A stretch of 35,155 nt of DNA from an uncultured Lysobacterales bacterium. GTDB taxonomy: Bacteria > Pseudomonadota > Gammaproteobacteria > Xanthomonadales > SZUA-36. Numbering within the stretch: position 1 is the stretch's first letter; every line of letters starts with the position of its first letter. Below the pieces are notes generated by a model. The model did not search any database. It saw only the letters and a program-made list of their open reading frames with translations, and was not told where the DNA came from. Position numbers and translations under genes: made by a program. This document shows positions 34,343 through 35,155 of the stretch, piece after piece. The DNA lies in contig CALBDB010000152.1 of NCBI GenBank assembly GCA_937927755.1, forward strand, positions 1 to 35,155. The letters are read 5' to 3'.

Positions 34343-35155
34343 TCAGGAGCGAATTTGCCCCGAACCCCTTACTATCCACTTGTAGCTGGTCAACTCCGGT
34401 AAGGCCATTGGGCCCCTGGCGTGGAGTTTCTGGGTGCTGATGCCGATTTCTGCACCCATGCCGAATTGGCCGCCGTCGGTGAAGGCTGTCGAGGTGTTTG
34501 CATAGACCGCAGCTGCATCAACAGTGTTCAGAAACTTCTCAATGGTCTGTGGATCCTCGGCGACGATGGCTTCGGAGTGTTTTGAACTGTAGTGGTGAAT
34601 GTGCTCAAGGGCTTCATCGAGGCCCGAAACGGTTTTAATGGACATTTTCAGCGACAGGAACTCGGTGCCGAAATGTTCTTCGGATGCAGCTTGCAGACCA
34701 GCCGCGTATTGGCCGTCCAATACAGCAAAGGAAGCTTCATCCGCAAAAACTTCAACGGCATGATCTTCACCCAGTGAACGCATCAGATCCGGTAACTCCG
34801 GCAACAGGTTACGGTGCAAAACCAGCGTATCAAGTGCGTTGCAGACGCTGACACGTCGGGACTTGGCGTTGGTGATGATGATCTTCGCTTTGGCAAGGTC
34901 AGCACTGGCATCTACATAGGTATGGACGATGCCGGCGCCGGTCTCGATGACCGGGATTCGTGCATTATCGCGTACGAAATCGATCAGGCCTTTTGAACCG
35001 CGCGGGATGGCGAGGTCAATTGTCTCGGTGGCTTGCAGGATCGCCGGCAGGTATTCACGCTGTGGCGGTGCAAGGAGTACGACGGCCGGGTTGATATCGT
35101 GTTCGTGCAATACCTGGTGCATGATCTTGACCACCACCCGGTTGGTGTCGTGGGC
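34343..35155 (-). CDS. proA: gamma-glutamyl phosphate reductase (glutamate-5-semialdehyde dehydrogenase), 5'-truncated by window edge
   Basis: The C-terminal ~270 residues of ProA, which reduces gamma-glutamyl phosphate to glutamate-5-semialdehyde in proline synthesis. The frame stays open to the window edge (reading AHDTNRVVVKIMHQVL), so the start lies outside. Family motifs are IPRGSKGLIDFVRDNA, IPVIETGAGIVHTYVD, NAKSRRVSVCNALDTL (with the catalytic Cys) and EEHFGTEFLSLKMSIKTV. The ending TDGGQFGMGAEIGISTQKLH then ARGPMALPELTSYKWI closely follows E. coli ProA. Its product is the same metabolite made by RocD at 6.4-7.6 kb. Confidence 0.93.
   Translation of the reverse strand, partial: AHDTNRVVVKIMHQVLHEHDINPAVVLLAPPQREYLPAILQATETIDLAIPRGSKGLIDFVRDNARIPVIETGAGIVHTYVDASADLAKAKIIITNAKSRRVSVCNALDTLVLHRNLLPELPDLMRSLGEDHAVEVFADEASFAVLDGQYAAGLQAASEEHFGTEFLSLKMSIKTVSGLDEALEHIHHYSSKHSEAIVAEDPQTIEKFLNTVDAAAVYANTSTAFTDGGQFGMGAEIGISTQKLHARGPMALPELTSYKWIVRGSGQIRS

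Noticed and set aside
1-35155. tRNA, rRNA or known riboswitch genes
   Set aside because: I looked for cloverleaf-type segments and conserved rRNA stretches in the intergenic regions and saw none; the gaps are short and explained by promoters or palindromes.

Overview
The window looks like a chromosomal segment from a gammaproteobacterium. The evidence is a map-glnD-dapD-(arsC-like)-dapE operon in the order known from this class, a PhoP/PhoQ-type two-component pair, mazG and rmuC as overlapping neighbours, two HAE-1 type RND efflux operons, and short 'TGTAGGAGCGACGC...' palindromes of the REP type. A large TonB-dependent receptor and moderate GC content suggest an environmental, perhaps marine, lineage. 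I cannot assign a genus from the sequence alone.

Layout. Positions 1-330 are mobile-element debris: a 129-bp element with perfect 13-bp terminal inverted repeats, then the last ~58 codons of what looks like an IS91-type transposase. Directly downstream is the most unusual gene (385-2964). It encodes an 859-residue multidomain protein: a cytoplasmic TIR domain, one transmembrane helix, a PEGA-like domain, a formylglycine-generating-enzyme-like (SUMF1) fold and a C-terminal alpha/beta hydrolase with a complete Ser-Asp-His triad. A TonB-dependent receptor follows on the same strand (3152-5995) and carries a run of ten G inside its coding sequence. A TPR-like gene fragment lies at 6047-6268.

From 6.4 to 9.8 kb is a divergent ornithine/citrulline catabolic cluster: rocD on the minus strand, arcC-arcB on the plus strand, with no arginine deiminase. 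Next (9.97-12.3 kb) is an operon of a small secreted PepSY-like protein with a poly-lysine tail, an OmpR-family regulator and a PhoQ-like kinase. It is followed by mazG, rmuC and a class II glutamine amidotransferase (12.3-15.55 kb).

On the minus strand, 15.6-20.9 kb holds an RND adaptor and permease with prmC as the last gene. The plus-strand block map-glnD-dapD-arsC-like-dapE (21.1-26.96 kb) joins N-terminal methionine removal, nitrogen sensing and lysine/diaminopimelate synthesis. A second minus-strand RND permease with a lipoprotein adaptor (27.0-31.2 kb), clpB (31.5-34.1 kb) and the 3' part of proA (running off the right edge) complete the window. REP-like palindromes occur at four sites, all 3' of genes: after rmuC, between the amidotransferase and prmC, and as an inverted pair between clpB and proA.

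I saw no tRNA, rRNA, CRISPR array, integrase or intact insertion sequence.
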